DNA from: JBCBSS01 sp039819065
GTDB taxonomy: Bacteria > Bacteroidota > Bacteroidia > Cytophagales > Cyclobacteriaceae
Direction: 5' to 3'
NCBI GenBank assembly: GCA_039819065.1
Contig: JBCBSS010000055.1
Span: 1-43,413 of the forward strand
Length of the DNA: 43,413 nucleotides
Part shown: piece by piece, positions 1-10,000 of the stretch
How the letters are laid out: each line of letters opens with the position of its first letter
Numbering within the stretch: the stretch's first letter is position 1
The notes under the pieces: generated by a model
What the model was told of the DNA's origin: nothing
Database searches by the model: none
The model's input: the letters and a program-made list of their open reading frames with translations, nothing else
Translations under genes and position numbers: made by a program

Positions 1-829
1 CCCTGGCATCATGCACCCAAAGATCATCGAGACCATACTCCTCTCCTAAGTCTACGACAACAGGCTTATAGCCATCTAATACAATGCCTTTATCCCTTTC
101 ATCACCAAAAACTAATGGTTCACCTTGCTCTACGAAGAGCGTCGTCATTGGCTTGGTCTCTTTATCTGTAAAAGTGAAGAAAGCCCCATCATTGAAGACA
201 TTACAGTTTTGATATATTTCGACGAGCGATGTACCCTTATGCTGATGAGCTTGCATCAGTACTGATCTCAGGTGTTTAGGATCACGATCCATAGAGCGGG
301 CGATGAAAGTGCCATCTGCGCCCATACTCAAAGCCAAAGGATTGAACGGCTGATCAATAGAACCCATTGGGGTAGAACCAGTTATCTTCCCAACCGGTGA
401 AGTAGGAGAATACTGCCCCTTCGTCAATCCATAGATCTCATTATTAAAAACCAGCAGATTGAGGTCGACATTTCTTCTAAGCAAATGAATAAGGTGATTC
501 CCTCCTATTGACATACAGTCGCCATCTCCTGAAACTACCCATATGCTCAAATCCGGGTTGACTGCTTTTAATCCGCTGGCTACGGCTGGAGCCCGGCCAT
601 GAATGCTGTGCATACCATAAGTATTCATATAATACGGAAACCTTGCAGCACACCCTATACCGGAAATGAAAACCACCTCTTCCGGTGAGAGCCCGGTTTC
701 ACTCATTACAGTTTGTACCTGTTTCAGAATAGAATAATCACCACAACCGGGGCACCACCTCACGTCTTGATCGGTGGAGAAATCCTTAGCTGTGAATACT
801 GCGTTTCCGTTGGATCCGTTTTGTGTCAT
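1..829 (-). CDS. korB: 2-oxoacid:ferredoxin oxidoreductase subunit beta (KorB), 3' end outside the window
   Basis: This is the thiamine-diphosphate subunit that oxidatively decarboxylates 2-oxoglutarate (or a related 2-oxoacid) to its acyl-CoA and passes electrons to ferredoxin. The reading frame is open from an ATG at 829 to the left edge, about 276 codons. It shows the family's WCPGCG cysteine motif near residue 25, a second GIGC motif, and the TPP/Mg site as GDGD followed by NNEIYGLTKGQ. The start lies 11 nt after the korA stop, so the two are one operon in alpha-then-beta order. The C-terminal end is not visible. Assignment to KorB is firm by motif; 2-oxoglutarate rather than another 2-oxoacid is inferred from the partner's layout. 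Confidence 0.93.
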   Translation of the reverse strand, partial: MTQNGSNGNAVFTAKDFSTDQDVRWCPGCGDYSILKQVQTVMSETGLSPEEVVFISGIGCAARFPYYMNTYGMHSIHGRAPAVASGLKAVNPDLSIWVVSGDGDCMSIGGNHLIHLLRRNVDLNLLVFNNEIYGLTKGQYSPTSPVGKITGSTPMGSIDQPFNPLALSMGADGTFIARSMDRDPKHLRSVLMQAHQHKGTSLVEIYQNCNVFNDGAFFTFTDKETKPMTTLFVEQGEPLVFGDERDKGIVLDGYKPVVVDLGEEYGLDDLWVHDAR

Positions 830-840
830 AGTCTTCTGTA

Positions 841-2679
841 TTAAATCAACTCCAATACTTTTTCCCTGATCTCATTAGCTGTAAAAGGCACGCCTTTGAT
901 CTTATTCAATCCTATTGCATCGATCAAAAACTCACTGCGAATGATCTTAAGCAATTGTCCATCGTTGATCTCAGGAATCAGCACTTTGTCAAAGGAACGA
1001 AGCAAGTCCTCCAAATTGCTAGGGAATGGATTTAGACAGCGTACATGCGCGTGGGCAACATTATGCCCTTCCGCAATCAAACCTTGAATGGCTGTCTTAA
1101 TCGCCCCATAAGTAGAACCCCAACCAAGTACCAATACGCTACCACCGGGTTCTCCACTGTCCAGTGTTTGCTCTGGAAAGTACTCAGCGATTTTCGCCAC
1201 TTTTTCTGCCCTGGTCTTGATCATAAACTCATGATTATCGGGATCATAAGAGACATTACCGGTTTCATTTTCTTTCTCCAGCCCTCCTATTCTATGTATC
1301 AGCCCTTCCATACCAGGAATGGCCCACTTACGCACCAATTTCCCATCCCGTTTATAGGGTAGAAAGGTATCCTCGTCAGTACTTGGTGCTTGGGCGAATG
1401 GTGGCTTTATGGGTTCAAGGTCACTTGAAGAAGGAAATTTCCATGGCTCAGAGCCGTTGGCTATGTATCCATCCGACAGTAGAATGACCGGAGTCATGTG
1501 CTCTACCGCGATTCTACTGGCTTCAAAAGCGCAATCAAAAGCGTCGGAAGGGGAATGTGCGGCCAACACGGGCAAAGGTGCTTCTCCATTTCGACCATGT
1601 ATCGCCTGCATAAGATCAGCCTGTTCCGTTTTGGTAGGCAAACCGGTGGATGGACCACCGCGTTGTACGTTGCAAATCACCAGAGGCATTTCCAAAATAA
1701 CAGCCAACCCAATAGCTTCTCCTTTGAGCGCTATTCCCGGGCCAGAAGAACCGGTCACCCCAAGTGCACCGCCAAATGCTGCTCCAATAGCAGAACAAAT
1801 AGCCGCTATCTCATCCTCGGCCTGGAATGTCTTAACCCCGAGATACTTATATTTCGATAATTCGTGTAAAAGTGTGGAAGCAGGTGTAATAGGATAACTG
1901 CCATAGAATAGCTGCAAGCCGGATTTCTCAGCAGCCGCTACCAGCCCCAAGGCAATGGCATGGTTACCGGAGATGTTCCTGTAAGTTCCTTTGGACATTA
2001 CCGCCGGTTTCACTTCGAATCGCGCCGAGAAGGACTCAGTCGTTTCGCCGTAGTGATGTCCGGCCTTTAGCACAGTTATATTGGCATTGAGAATATCCGG
2101 CTTGGAAGAGAATTTGGTGCCTAGAAAATCGATGGTGCTATCCAAAGGACGGCCGAACATCCAATAGACAAAGCCCAGCACGAACATATTCTTGCTTCGA
2201 TCGATATCGCGTTGTCCCAGACCCGATTCTTTCAGCGCCTCCTTGGTCAGTTTCGATACGTCGACTACATGCAATTCATAGTCATCCAAAGAGCCATCCT
2301 CCAATGGGCTCAACCCCTCTTCATATTTGGCCAGCCTAAGGTTCTTCTTATCAAAACCTGAGGAGTTAGCTATGATGATGCCACCCTTCTTGAGCGCGCT
2401 AAGATTTACCTTTAGTGCTGCTACATTCATGATTACCAGTACATCACACTGATCCCCGGGCGTGTAGACATCGATGCTGCCAAACTTGATTTGAAAGCCT
2501 GAAACACCCGCTAAAGTGCCCTGCGGAGCCCTGATTTCAGCCGGGAAATTGGGAAAAGTACTGAGGTCATTGCCATATAGAGCGGTTGTATTGGTGAATT
2601 GTCCACCAGTCAATTGGATACCGTCACCCGAGTCACCGGCAAACAAAACCGTTGCCTCTTTCTTTATTGAAGTCTTCAC
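841..2679 (-). CDS. korA: 2-oxoacid:ferredoxin oxidoreductase subunit alpha with fused gamma domain (KorA)
   Basis: 612 residues. Residues 1-190 are the gamma domain, opening with the FAGDSGDGIQLTGGQF stretch typical of this domain. Residues about 230-610 are the alpha subunit with a YPITPAS motif, an AEDEIAAICSAIGAAFGG segment and a GPSTGLPT loop. With KorB it forms the cytosolic enzyme that converts 2-oxoglutarate and CoA to succinyl-CoA using ferredoxin. The gamma-alpha fusion and full length are normal for Bacteroidota. The ATG at 2679 is the natural family start. It is the first gene of the korAB operon; the terminator of the upstream endonuclease at about 2815-2853 separates the two transcription units. 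Confidence 0.95.
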   Translation of the reverse strand: MKTSIKKEATVLFAGDSGDGIQLTGGQFTNTTALYGNDLSTFPNFPAEIRAPQGTLAGVSGFQIKFGSIDVYTPGDQCDVLVIMNVAALKVNLSALKKGGIIIANSSGFDKKNLRLAKYEEGLSPLEDGSLDDYELHVVDVSKLTKEALKESGLGQRDIDRSKNMFVLGFVYWMFGRPLDSTIDFLGTKFSSKPDILNANITVLKAGHHYGETTESFSARFEVKPAVMSKGTYRNISGNHAIALGLVAAAEKSGLQLFYGSYPITPASTLLHELSKYKYLGVKTFQAEDEIAAICSAIGAAFGGALGVTGSSGPGIALKGEAIGLAVILEMPLVICNVQRGGPSTGLPTKTEQADLMQAIHGRNGEAPLPVLAAHSPSDAFDCAFEASRIAVEHMTPVILLSDGYIANGSEPWKFPSSSDLEPIKPPFAQAPSTDEDTFLPYKRDGKLVRKWAIPGMEGLIHRIGGLEKENETGNVSYDPDNHEFMIKTRAEKVAKIAEYFPEQTLDSGEPGGSVLVLGWGSTYGAIKTAIQGLIAEGHNVAHAHVRCLNPFPSNLEDLLRSFDKVLIPEINDGQLLKIIRSEFLIDAIGLNKIKGVPFTANEIREKVLELI

Positions 2680-2814
2680 TGAATCTAACCTTGGTTACGC
2701 CACCTAAGTTACGTACAAATACGCAATTCGCGAACGGTTGTTTAAGACTGTAGACAACAACCAAATAGAATAATGTACAAGCTATCCATTCGACCAGAAC
2801 GGAGGGGTCTATAA

Positions 2815-2853
2815 TCAAAAAGGGCTTTCGAATGCGAACACCGAAAACCCTTT
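2815..2853 (-). terminator. Rho-independent terminator of the endonuclease gene
   Basis: On the minus strand an AAAGGG-TTTTCG arm (2853-2842) pairs with a CGAAAG-CCCTTT arm (2830-2819), 12 pairs with one G-T wobble and an 11-nt loop, followed at once by TTTTTGATT. It lies 67 nt after the endonuclease stop and ahead of korA, so it insulates the korAB operon. Confidence 0.7.
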
Positions 2854-2919
2854 AAGGTAAATTGAAAATTGGTTGACTTGTTTACTGTAATTTATCTCCT
2901 ACCGGAGCATGAGGTTTAC

Positions 2920-4302
2920 TTAGTTTGTAGGGCCGTTATCAACACGTGATTCGAGAACAGATTCTATAGAATTGGGAATATTCTCTAATAGGTTCAGCCC
3001 CGTAATGCTTTCTATATAATCAACACTAGTGCGGTAATTGGCCCAATTTGAATTGATACTCTGCGTGTTAGGCATATTCACGGCGATTACCCGAGTAGAA
3101 GTTGTTACCCTGTTCACATCACTAGAACCATTAGGCAGAATGATCGCTACTTTCCAGAAAGAACTAGGCACGTCAATGTTGCCACTGGCAATGGTATTCT
3201 TGAAACCTTTACTACCGGTACCGCCCTGCCCTGCCATACCAGCTATGATGTGAATCTCATTACCATCTCGTGCCACATCTCTGAGGTAATTCTCAAGGCC
3301 TACCCAGGTTACCCTATTATTGTTAGGTGCTTGTGGGCCCATATTAGTCATGTAGAAAGTATTAGAATTGGCGCCAGAACTGTAAGTTCTATCCGCAGAT
3401 GGGCAAATATGACCGCGATCAAAACCGCTGCCTGAGTAAGAGCCTGAATTGGCTCGATAAAAACTGCCCGGAAGTGCCGTGTCTGTTCTAAAATCATTGC
3501 TTCTGCCTACACTACCGAGCCAAGCCGTACTCAGGTGCCAGCTTACCCATTTGATTCTACCTTTTGAATTGTCATAAGCGTAAGAGTACTCACCCCTATT
3601 GATCAGGTAGTTATTAGCACTTGACGAAGCATCAGAAGGATTGCCAAATGTAAGGTGACCGTCCCTGTTAGCCGGTGCCGAACCAGCCGCCACCACCTCG
3701 AAGTTGTCAATGTTGATCCTATTCGACCCACCACCGGTTTTGTATACACCAAAGCGCACTCTTGATGATACATTGACATTGAATGTGACTGATTTCAAAG
3801 AGGTAGAAGTAGTGTTAATAGTCGATCCGGCATAATACCAGCTATTACCACCATCATAAGAGGCAATCAACCTCCAGCTGCTGTTACCGTCGCTGCCGTA
3901 TTTGGCGTGGTTTACGCGAACAGTACTAGCCCCATTATCCATATCGAATGACATGGTAATGTACCCGGTGTTTCTCATGCGCACCGACTTGCTGCCAAAT
4001 TTTCGGTCATTGGATAATGTACCAATAAGTGCATCGGTCATGTACCAGGTTCCGGAGGACAGGTTAACATTGCCGCCCGCATAGGCATTTTTAGAACCGC
4101 TTCCGAAAGTTTCGGTGAAGCCGGTTGTACGGCCACTGATCAGGCCCTTGTCAGATACACCTTCTTCAAATGCTACATCGATTTCGCCTACGATGTTGAG
4201 GCCTTCGCTAGCAGGATCTAAAGGGGTGATGTTTTCTTGGGTACAGCTCAATACAAAGCTGACCACCATCATCGAAACGATGATCTTCTTTAACGTTTTC
4301 AT
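2920..4302 (-). CDS. Secreted DNA/RNA non-specific endonuclease, lipoprotein with an added beta-sandwich domain
   Basis: 460 residues. A lipoprotein signal ends at Cys20 (VLSC). Residues about 60-205 form a beta-rich domain (GFTETF start, SWRLIASYDGGNSW, RVRFGVYKTGG, NIDNFEV) that resembles the jelly-roll modules often placed before nucleases in Bacteroidota. Residues about 214-435 are the NUC1-type nuclease: the DRGH motif with catalytic His298 followed by CPSADRT, then TNMGPQAPNNN carrying the expected metal-binding Asn. It should cut extracellular DNA and RNA without sequence preference, for nutrient scavenging or matrix remodelling. It stands alone, closed by its own terminator. Nuclease function is firm; the role of the beta domain is inference. 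Confidence 0.92.
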   Translation of the reverse strand: MKTLKKIIVSMMVVSFVLSCTQENITPLDPASEGLNIVGEIDVAFEEGVSDKGLISGRTTGFTETFGSGSKNAYAGGNVNLSSGTWYMTDALIGTLSNDRKFGSKSVRMRNTGYITMSFDMDNGASTVRVNHAKYGSDGNSSWRLIASYDGGNSWYYAGSTINTTSTSLKSVTFNVNVSSRVRFGVYKTGGGSNRINIDNFEVVAAGSAPANRDGHLTFGNPSDASSSANNYLINRGEYSYAYDNSKGRIKWVSWHLSTAWLGSVGRSNDFRTDTALPGSFYRANSGSYSGSGFDRGHICPSADRTYSSGANSNTFYMTNMGPQAPNNNRVTWVGLENYLRDVARDGNEIHIIAGMAGQGGTGSKGFKNTIASGNIDVPSSFWKVAIILPNGSSDVNRVTTSTRVIAVNMPNTQSINSNWANYRTSVDYIESITGLNLLENIPNSIESVLESRVDNGPTN

Positions 4303-5149
4303 GGTTTTTGAAAAAAATAGTTGGTTGAAATAAATGGTTAATTTATCTATTTAAGATAGCGGAAACCCAACCACCATGATATGTTAAAAATTAACATCAA
4401 TTCATTCTTAATGAAGCGTTAACGAATTGATAATAAATACTTTACGAATTATGCACTATATTCTCTTTAATAATTATCATCGTAGTATAAGCTATATCCA
4501 ATGCCTGACGAAGCCGCATCGCTGGGCGAAAGGCAATCGAAAAAAGTGATTAAAAGGCTATTCCAAGTTGAGGGAAAAACAATGTCATTAAGTTAAGAAA
4601 GAAGTCGATGGGGCAATATCAATCGGTCAGTTCTAAATACGCCATTCGATCGTACCTCACTTCATGGGAGTGGGTTAAAGCTATGGGCGTTGTGGAGCTT
4701 GGGAGATGAAAGCAACATCCATATTATAGCCCTGTGACCTTAAGACAAAAAATGAGCGCCGTAGGTGCGGCCTGTTTATAGAAAAAATGGCTATTATGTC
4801 CATTCAAGCACCGTAGGTGCGACCCAAAACTACCGGGTCGCACCTACGGTGCTTTTGTTTGGATATTCGAACATTCGGCTATGACGGTACTCCCGCTTAA
4901 GGCGGGATTTTTCAATACCATCCCTACAACACAGGGGGGCATCTAGTGGCAAGGAGACCATCAATCTTGCTCATAAGGAAGGTGCTTAAACTGACAGCTA
5001 TGGTTTACAACATGTTCACTGGACTGCTTTGAAGCCTTGGTTGCATATCACATAATATACGTCATGAGGTTTTTACATTTCCAGAAGATAAACCTGTGCT
5101 TAACTTAAGCGCATTAGAGGGGAAAAGAGGGTCTTTGAAGCGGTAAGGT
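4303..5149. other. Non-coding stretch between the endonuclease and a small gene
   Basis: No reading frame here looks coding in any frame. The first 140 nt, upstream of the endonuclease, are AT-rich and presumably hold its promoter, but no TAnnTTTG element is evident. The middle holds the CGTAGGTGCG palindromic repeat at 4754-4854. The rest shows nothing I can name. Confidence 0.6.
4754..4854. repeat. REP-like palindromic repeat, one perfect hairpin plus a degenerate half copy
   Basis: 4806-4825 and 4835-4854 are perfect 20-nt inverted copies built on GCACCGTAGGTGCGACCC, separated by a 9-nt loop. A diverged single copy (GCGCCGTAGGTGCGGCC) lies at 4756-4772 in the same orientation as the first arm. 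The GC-rich block stands out from its AT-rich surroundings. The form matches REP sequences, which in other bacteria are mobilised by RAYT/IS200-type transposases; none is present here. Confidence 0.75.
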
Positions 5150-5200
5150 AAGAAAAGAAAAAAGGGGTAAGCACTTATATTCTGTAAGTGCCACCCCTTT
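5150..5200 (-). terminator. Rho-independent terminator of the 85-residue gene
   Basis: Read on the minus strand, AAAGGGGTGGCACTTA (5200-5185) pairs with TAAGTGCTTACCCCTTT (5177-5161), with a small internal bulge, and the stem runs straight into TTTTTTCTTTTCTT. It lies about 70 nt after the stop of the gene at 5268-5525. Confidence 0.7.
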
Positions 5201-5267
5201 ATCAGCCAACTAACTATATCTTTAACTTTGGAGTAGTTTTATATCATAAGCAAGAAGTAAAGCCCTC

Positions 5268-5525
5268 TTAGATCAAATTCATTATTTCTGAAAGTTCTAC
5301 GTGTTCCAAATAGGCATCTAATCTCGCGATGTCCGTAAAGGCCTGAATACTGAATACCCTGTTTGTCGAACTGTCGAAGCAAACCTCCACGTAGAAGTCT
5401 TCTAAATGGTATAGATAATATTTCTCGTTGCCCATATCTGTCTGTGCCAGGTAAGAACCGCAAAACGTAACAAACTCACATTTCTTTTCGAAGGGTAATA
5501 ATCTGAAGTCGTCCAATGTCACCAT
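5268..5525 (-). CDS. Small hypothetical protein, 85 residues
   Basis: A compact acidic protein with no signal peptide or membrane segment, so probably cytosolic. The pattern is an N-terminal helix (LDDFRLLPFEKKCEFVTF), two to three beta strands (KYYLYHLEDFYVEVCFD), then a FTDIARLDAYLEHV helix. I recall similar short proteins in other Cytophagales but know of no function. That it is a real gene is supported by its balanced composition, its ATG start and the strong terminator placed just after it on the same strand. Confidence 0.7.
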   Translation of the reverse strand: MVTLDDFRLLPFEKKCEFVTFCGSYLAQTDMGNEKYYLYHLEDFYVEVCFDSSTNRVFSIQAFTDIARLDAYLEHVELSEIMNLI

Positions 5526-5956
5526 GATTCAATTCTCTGTTTTAGTTTCTTGCCTGACTATATCGAAAGTTCGTGCCAAAAGGTCTTGGCACGACCAAAA
5601 CCTACTTTTTAGCCGTTTTAGGGAACTTTTCAATTCCTGAATTGAAATCAATTCTCATTTTGGGAACAAATAGATTCCCAAATCCAGAAAGGGAATCATT
5701 ATTAAAACGGGATGTGGCAGTGACTTCGGGTAATTCTTTAGGTCAAGGTCAATCGATTGATTGAATTAACAGCTGATAACTAGGGCATTACAATCTGATT
5801 AAATAATAATCGTATAGACTATGATAGAATCAACTTAAGCGATCTTCTGAGGATATGCCATTACGTCGGTCAAATTAGGCTTTAACATCAGTGATTTAGA
5901 TAAAATCCTAATTTTAGCGTTTACTTCACTATTAAAAATGACATGAAAGCGATAAA
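5526..5956. other. Non-coding spacer with several short hairpins
   Basis: No convincing gene. Short inverted repeats are dense: CGTGCCA/TGGCACG at 5572-5593, a TCAATT/AATTGA pair around 5630-5645, and GGGAA/TTCCC pairs around 5660-5695. They may be decayed intergenic repeats. The last 100 nt are AT-rich and should carry the promoter of the downstream lipoprotein. Confidence 0.45.
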
Positions 5957-5986
5957 TTGATAGCTAATTTTATCGATAGCTTGATC

Positions 5987-6724
5987 ATGAATAAAAGTTA
6001 CTTTGATTCTATGAGACATTTTTTACTATTACTATCCTTGATTTTTTTGTATGGCTGTGCACAAGAAGGTTCGTCAGAATTCAAGATCTTCGAAATAGCA
6101 AAACGGCAATCTGATTTCAACCAGTTGAAGGTGATAGACATACGGAGTGAGATAACCAACATCGGTCAGAATGAACAGAACAGCAAAATATTATCGCATG
6201 TGCAACAGTTCCACGACCAAATGGTCGAGTTTCAGGCAGGGTTAAGAGACGACAATACTGACCCTGCCCAGATTAGAACCAACATTAATAAATACCTCAA
6301 TGACTTTCTTCAGCAGGTAAATCCCGAACTCAATCATGAAAGTTTTCTCGATGGTGCTGTTTCTAATGGCCTCTTAGCTTTGGAGCTGGCCAATATTGAA
6401 AAAAGCTTCTTACAAGATCAGGAATTTCGTATTTCAAAAGCACAAATCGATTTCGACAACATCGAAGCTTTCCTGATACCAGAGCGAACCAATGTACAGG
6501 CCGGAGAAAAAGTAAAGGCCAACCTCATTCTGGCAGCAACTTCTTCTAAATGGGGCGATAACGTGATGCTTGACGTTAATGGACACGAGGTACTACTCAA
6601 AAATGGAAAGGGAACGTTAGAGTTTGAGTCCCAGGACGAATACGAAAAAGCCAGAACTGACCTCAACAACGCACGTGTGATATTCTCGGATAGCGTGTAC
6701 CATGCCAGGATTACGCATTGGTAG
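5987..6724 (+). CDS. GldM-like lipoprotein lacking the usual gliding-operon context
   Basis: About 245 residues from the ATG at 5987; the ATG at 6011 is an equally good start for its lipoprotein signal, which ends in FLYGCAQ. The body is helical to about residue 150, then beta-rich. The order of features resembles the middle of GldM, the periplasmic shaft of the type IX secretion/gliding motor: a helix reading SNGLLALELANIEKSF, a KAQIDFDNIEAFLIPE segment, then VQAGEKVKANLILAA and a GKGTLEF strand. GldM itself has an N-terminal transmembrane helix and about 515 residues and sits in gldKLMN; this protein is half that size, lipid-anchored, and alone. It may be an accessory or decayed GldM paralogue. 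The resemblance is by eye only. Confidence 0.75.
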   Translation: MNKSYFDSMRHFLLLLSLIFLYGCAQEGSSEFKIFEIAKRQSDFNQLKVIDIRSEITNIGQNEQNSKILSHVQQFHDQMVEFQAGLRDDNTDPAQIRTNINKYLNDFLQQVNPELNHESFLDGAVSNGLLALELANIEKSFLQDQEFRISKAQIDFDNIEAFLIPERTNVQAGEKVKANLILAATSSKWGDNVMLDVNGHEVLLKNGKGTLEFESQDEYEKARTDLNNARVIFSDSVYHARITHW

Positions 6725-7037
6725 GTTTCAAATTCAAAAAAATACCGTGGCCTTTTTCTGTTAGCTTAAAATAGAGGAAGGCTTTTTATTATTCTTTCCT
6801 GAATAGAATAAACACATGCTGACCTTATATAAGCCAGCGCGAGCATGCCCAAGGCCAGGCGTAGTTTGGATAGATAATAATCTCTAATCTTATCTAATTC
6901 AGATAGTTACTTTTCATAAGAATTTTCGTATTCATTTGAGTGTTGCCATTCTAAGAGGAATGGAGTTACTTTGAAGATGGGTTTGATGACATTTGTCTGA
7001 ATAATCCTGACAACGACACGAATCACACACGTTACTT
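6725..7037. other. Intergenic region before the giant secreted protein
   Basis: No gene seen. A weak stem-loop of GGCCTTTTT/AAGGC form around 6746-6786 may terminate the lipoprotein transcript. The remainder presumably holds the promoter of the following gene; no clear TAnnTTTG element was found. Confidence 0.4.
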
Positions 7038-10000
7038 ATGGTAACCTATCTGACTAAACCTAACAAACCACTATGGGTGTGTGCAATATTGATTTTTTCG
7101 GTATTGTGTACAACGCCTACTGCTCAGGCGCAACACCCTGGTCATCATCATGACCACGACCATGGTCAAAAAAGCCCAAGACACTTTATAGAAAACAAAG
7201 GCCAATGGCATGCTAGCATCCAATATGCTACCGAAATTGGTGGTGGCAGGGTCTATTTTGGAGAAGAAGGTATTCATTACCTATTCTATGACGCCATGGC
7301 CGCCAGTGAACGTCACTTCGGAAAAGAAAACTACGACGCTTATCTGGGTAGTGATGCGAAGCTACCGGAAAGTTGCTCTTCTGAGGATTTCATTGGGCTG
7401 CATCGTCTTAATGTGAAATTCCAAGGCGGTGACATGTCTGGTTGGCAACCCAACCAATTGAACAGCACTTACTATAACTACTTCTATGGCAACGATACCA
7501 GCCAGTGGGTTGGTAAAGCAAGGGCCTACTCTAGACTTAATATCAATGAGCTATACCAGGGTATCGATCTTGTTTATTATAGTGAAGAAAGTCAGCTCAA
7601 ATACGACTTCGTTGTAGCGCCCGGAGCTGATCCTGAAGCCATTAGAATGAACTACAACGGTCAGGACGATATGCAAATGGTCGGCCTTAACCTAGTGATT
7701 GAAACATCGGTAAACCAGATTACGGAATACAGACCTTATGCCTATCAAGAAATCGATGGTGTGAAACAGGAAGTAGCCTGTATCTATCAATTAGAAGGCG
7801 ATGTAGTCACCTTTGGCTTTCCAGCCGGCTATGATGATTGCTACGAATTAGTGATCGACCCACTGTTGATTTTTTCTACCTACAGTGGTTCTCCCGCTGA
7901 TAACTGGGGCAATACGGCCACATTTGGAGAGAATGGCAAGGTCTATTCTGGTGGTATCACTAATCACTTCAGAAGCGGTCTCTTTCTGGGAGAATTCCCC
8001 GCCACCAGCGGTGCTTTTCAAACCAGTTGGGGCGGTATATGGGATGTAGCCATACTCAAATATGACTCACTAGGTCAAAACCTGGAATATGCCACCTATC
8101 TCGGAGGTGATAATTCAGAGACACCACATAGTATGATCATCAATGCCCAGAATGAGCTATTGGTTTTCGGTACGACCAGTTCTACCAACTTCCCAACCAC
8201 GGCAGGATCATTCCAGCCAGATTTCGGTGGCGGGGTTGATACTGATGCACTTGGTGGTGTCCCGTTTGACAATGGGTCGGATTTCTTCATTGCCAAATTA
8301 AGCAGCGACGGCAGCATGCTTGCTAATAGCACTTTTGTGGGCGGCTCCGGCAATGATGGTTTATTACCCACCACCAACTTACTAACCAGAAATTATGGCG
8401 ACCAACAGCGTGGCGAGGTATTCGTCGACGCGAATGACAACGTTTATTTTGCCGCTACCACCCAATCGTCCGACTTATTCACGAACAGAGGGATTAATTC
8501 TTTCGATAGTGTTTACGGCGGTGGAGTCACTGATGCGGTAGTGGTCAAATTGAGCAGCGATCTATCTACTATGGAATGGGGAGGCTATTTGGGAGGCAGT
8601 TTTGACGAGACAGGCCTTGCTGTCAAGGTGACGAAAAACAATGCTGTATTTGCTGCCGGTGGTACCAATAGTAGCGATTTCCCCAATTTCAACAATGGCT
8701 TTGACAATAGCTACAATGGTGAAATAGATGGCTGGGTGGCCAAGATATCCAGCGAGGGAGACACCATCACCAGCACCAGTTTTATCGGTACCTCTGATTA
8801 CGACCAGGCCTACTTTCTGGATTTGGATCAAAACGATGAGGTATATGTTTTAGGGCAGTCGAGAGGGCCTATTCCCAACACTACCGGGCTAAGCCTGGGC
8901 TTTGGGCAATTCATTCAAAAATATGATACCACGCTTTCTCAGCGCATACTATCCGCAACATTTGGTGGCAGCAATGGCTTAGAGCCCAATATTAGCCTCA
9001 CTGCTTTCCTGGTCAATGATTGCGACAATTTGTACGTATCGGGATGGGGTAATAACACCGGGAATTTCACCGGCTTCAACTACGTCAACCTCAACACTTC
9101 AGGACTACCCACTACAATCGATGCCTTCAAAACCACCACTACCGGACAGGATTTCTACCTGATGGTGCTTAACTCAGACGCGGATACTTTCTTATATGGT
9201 ACGTTCTTCGGTGGTTCGCAAGCTCAAATTCATGTTGATGGTGGCACCAGCCGCTTTGATAAGAGCGGTATTGTATATCACTCAGTTTGTGCCAGTTGTG
9301 ATGGTACTTCTAGCTTTCCCACTTCGAACCATGCCTGGTCACAGGTCAATGCTTCAGGAAGTGGTTGTAACAATGCCGTATTCAAATTTGATCTGGCTTC
9401 ACTCAGAGCCATTATCCGTTCTAATACGGTCGATCTGAACAATCCAGGCATCACTCAGCTATGTCTTGGTGAAGAGTATGCTTTTGAAAACTTCAGCATC
9501 GGAGGTGAAGTATTTGAATGGGACTTCGGCGACAATACCCAAGTAACGAGGAATGACACCTTGTTTGTCAGGCATGAATATGCAAGCCCAGGCCAATACA
9601 ATGTCACGCTCAGAGCCATTGACCAAAACACGTGTATTGGTATTGATGTCACCTCTATTCGAGTCAATGTGATCGATCCAGTCTTCGTGGTGGCGCCTAG
9701 CGATAGCATTTGTGTTGGAGAGCAATCTATACTTTGGGCACAGGGTGCAGATACTTATCGCTGGACTAATGAGTTTGGGCTATTGCTTTCCACTAACGAT
9801 ACGCTCATCGTATCGCCTAACCAGTCCGCCAGGTATTTTGTAGCGCTCGAGAGTCAGGGTTGTCCTAAAATGGACTCTGTTGATGTCATCGTAGAAGAAT
9901 TTGTAGATGTCGATGCCCGAACCAATGTACCGGGGCTCACCAACCCTGGTGTTAGCTCAATATGCCTAGGAGATCCGATTTTAGTAGAAAACTTAAGTGT

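Noticed and set aside
3038..4333. Several plus-strand frames opposite the endonuclease gene
   Set aside because: They are shadows of a gene with clear nuclease motifs on the other strand.
5573..5764. Plus-strand 63-codon open frame
   Set aside because: It is made of short hairpin repeats and has no recognisable protein features or promoter.
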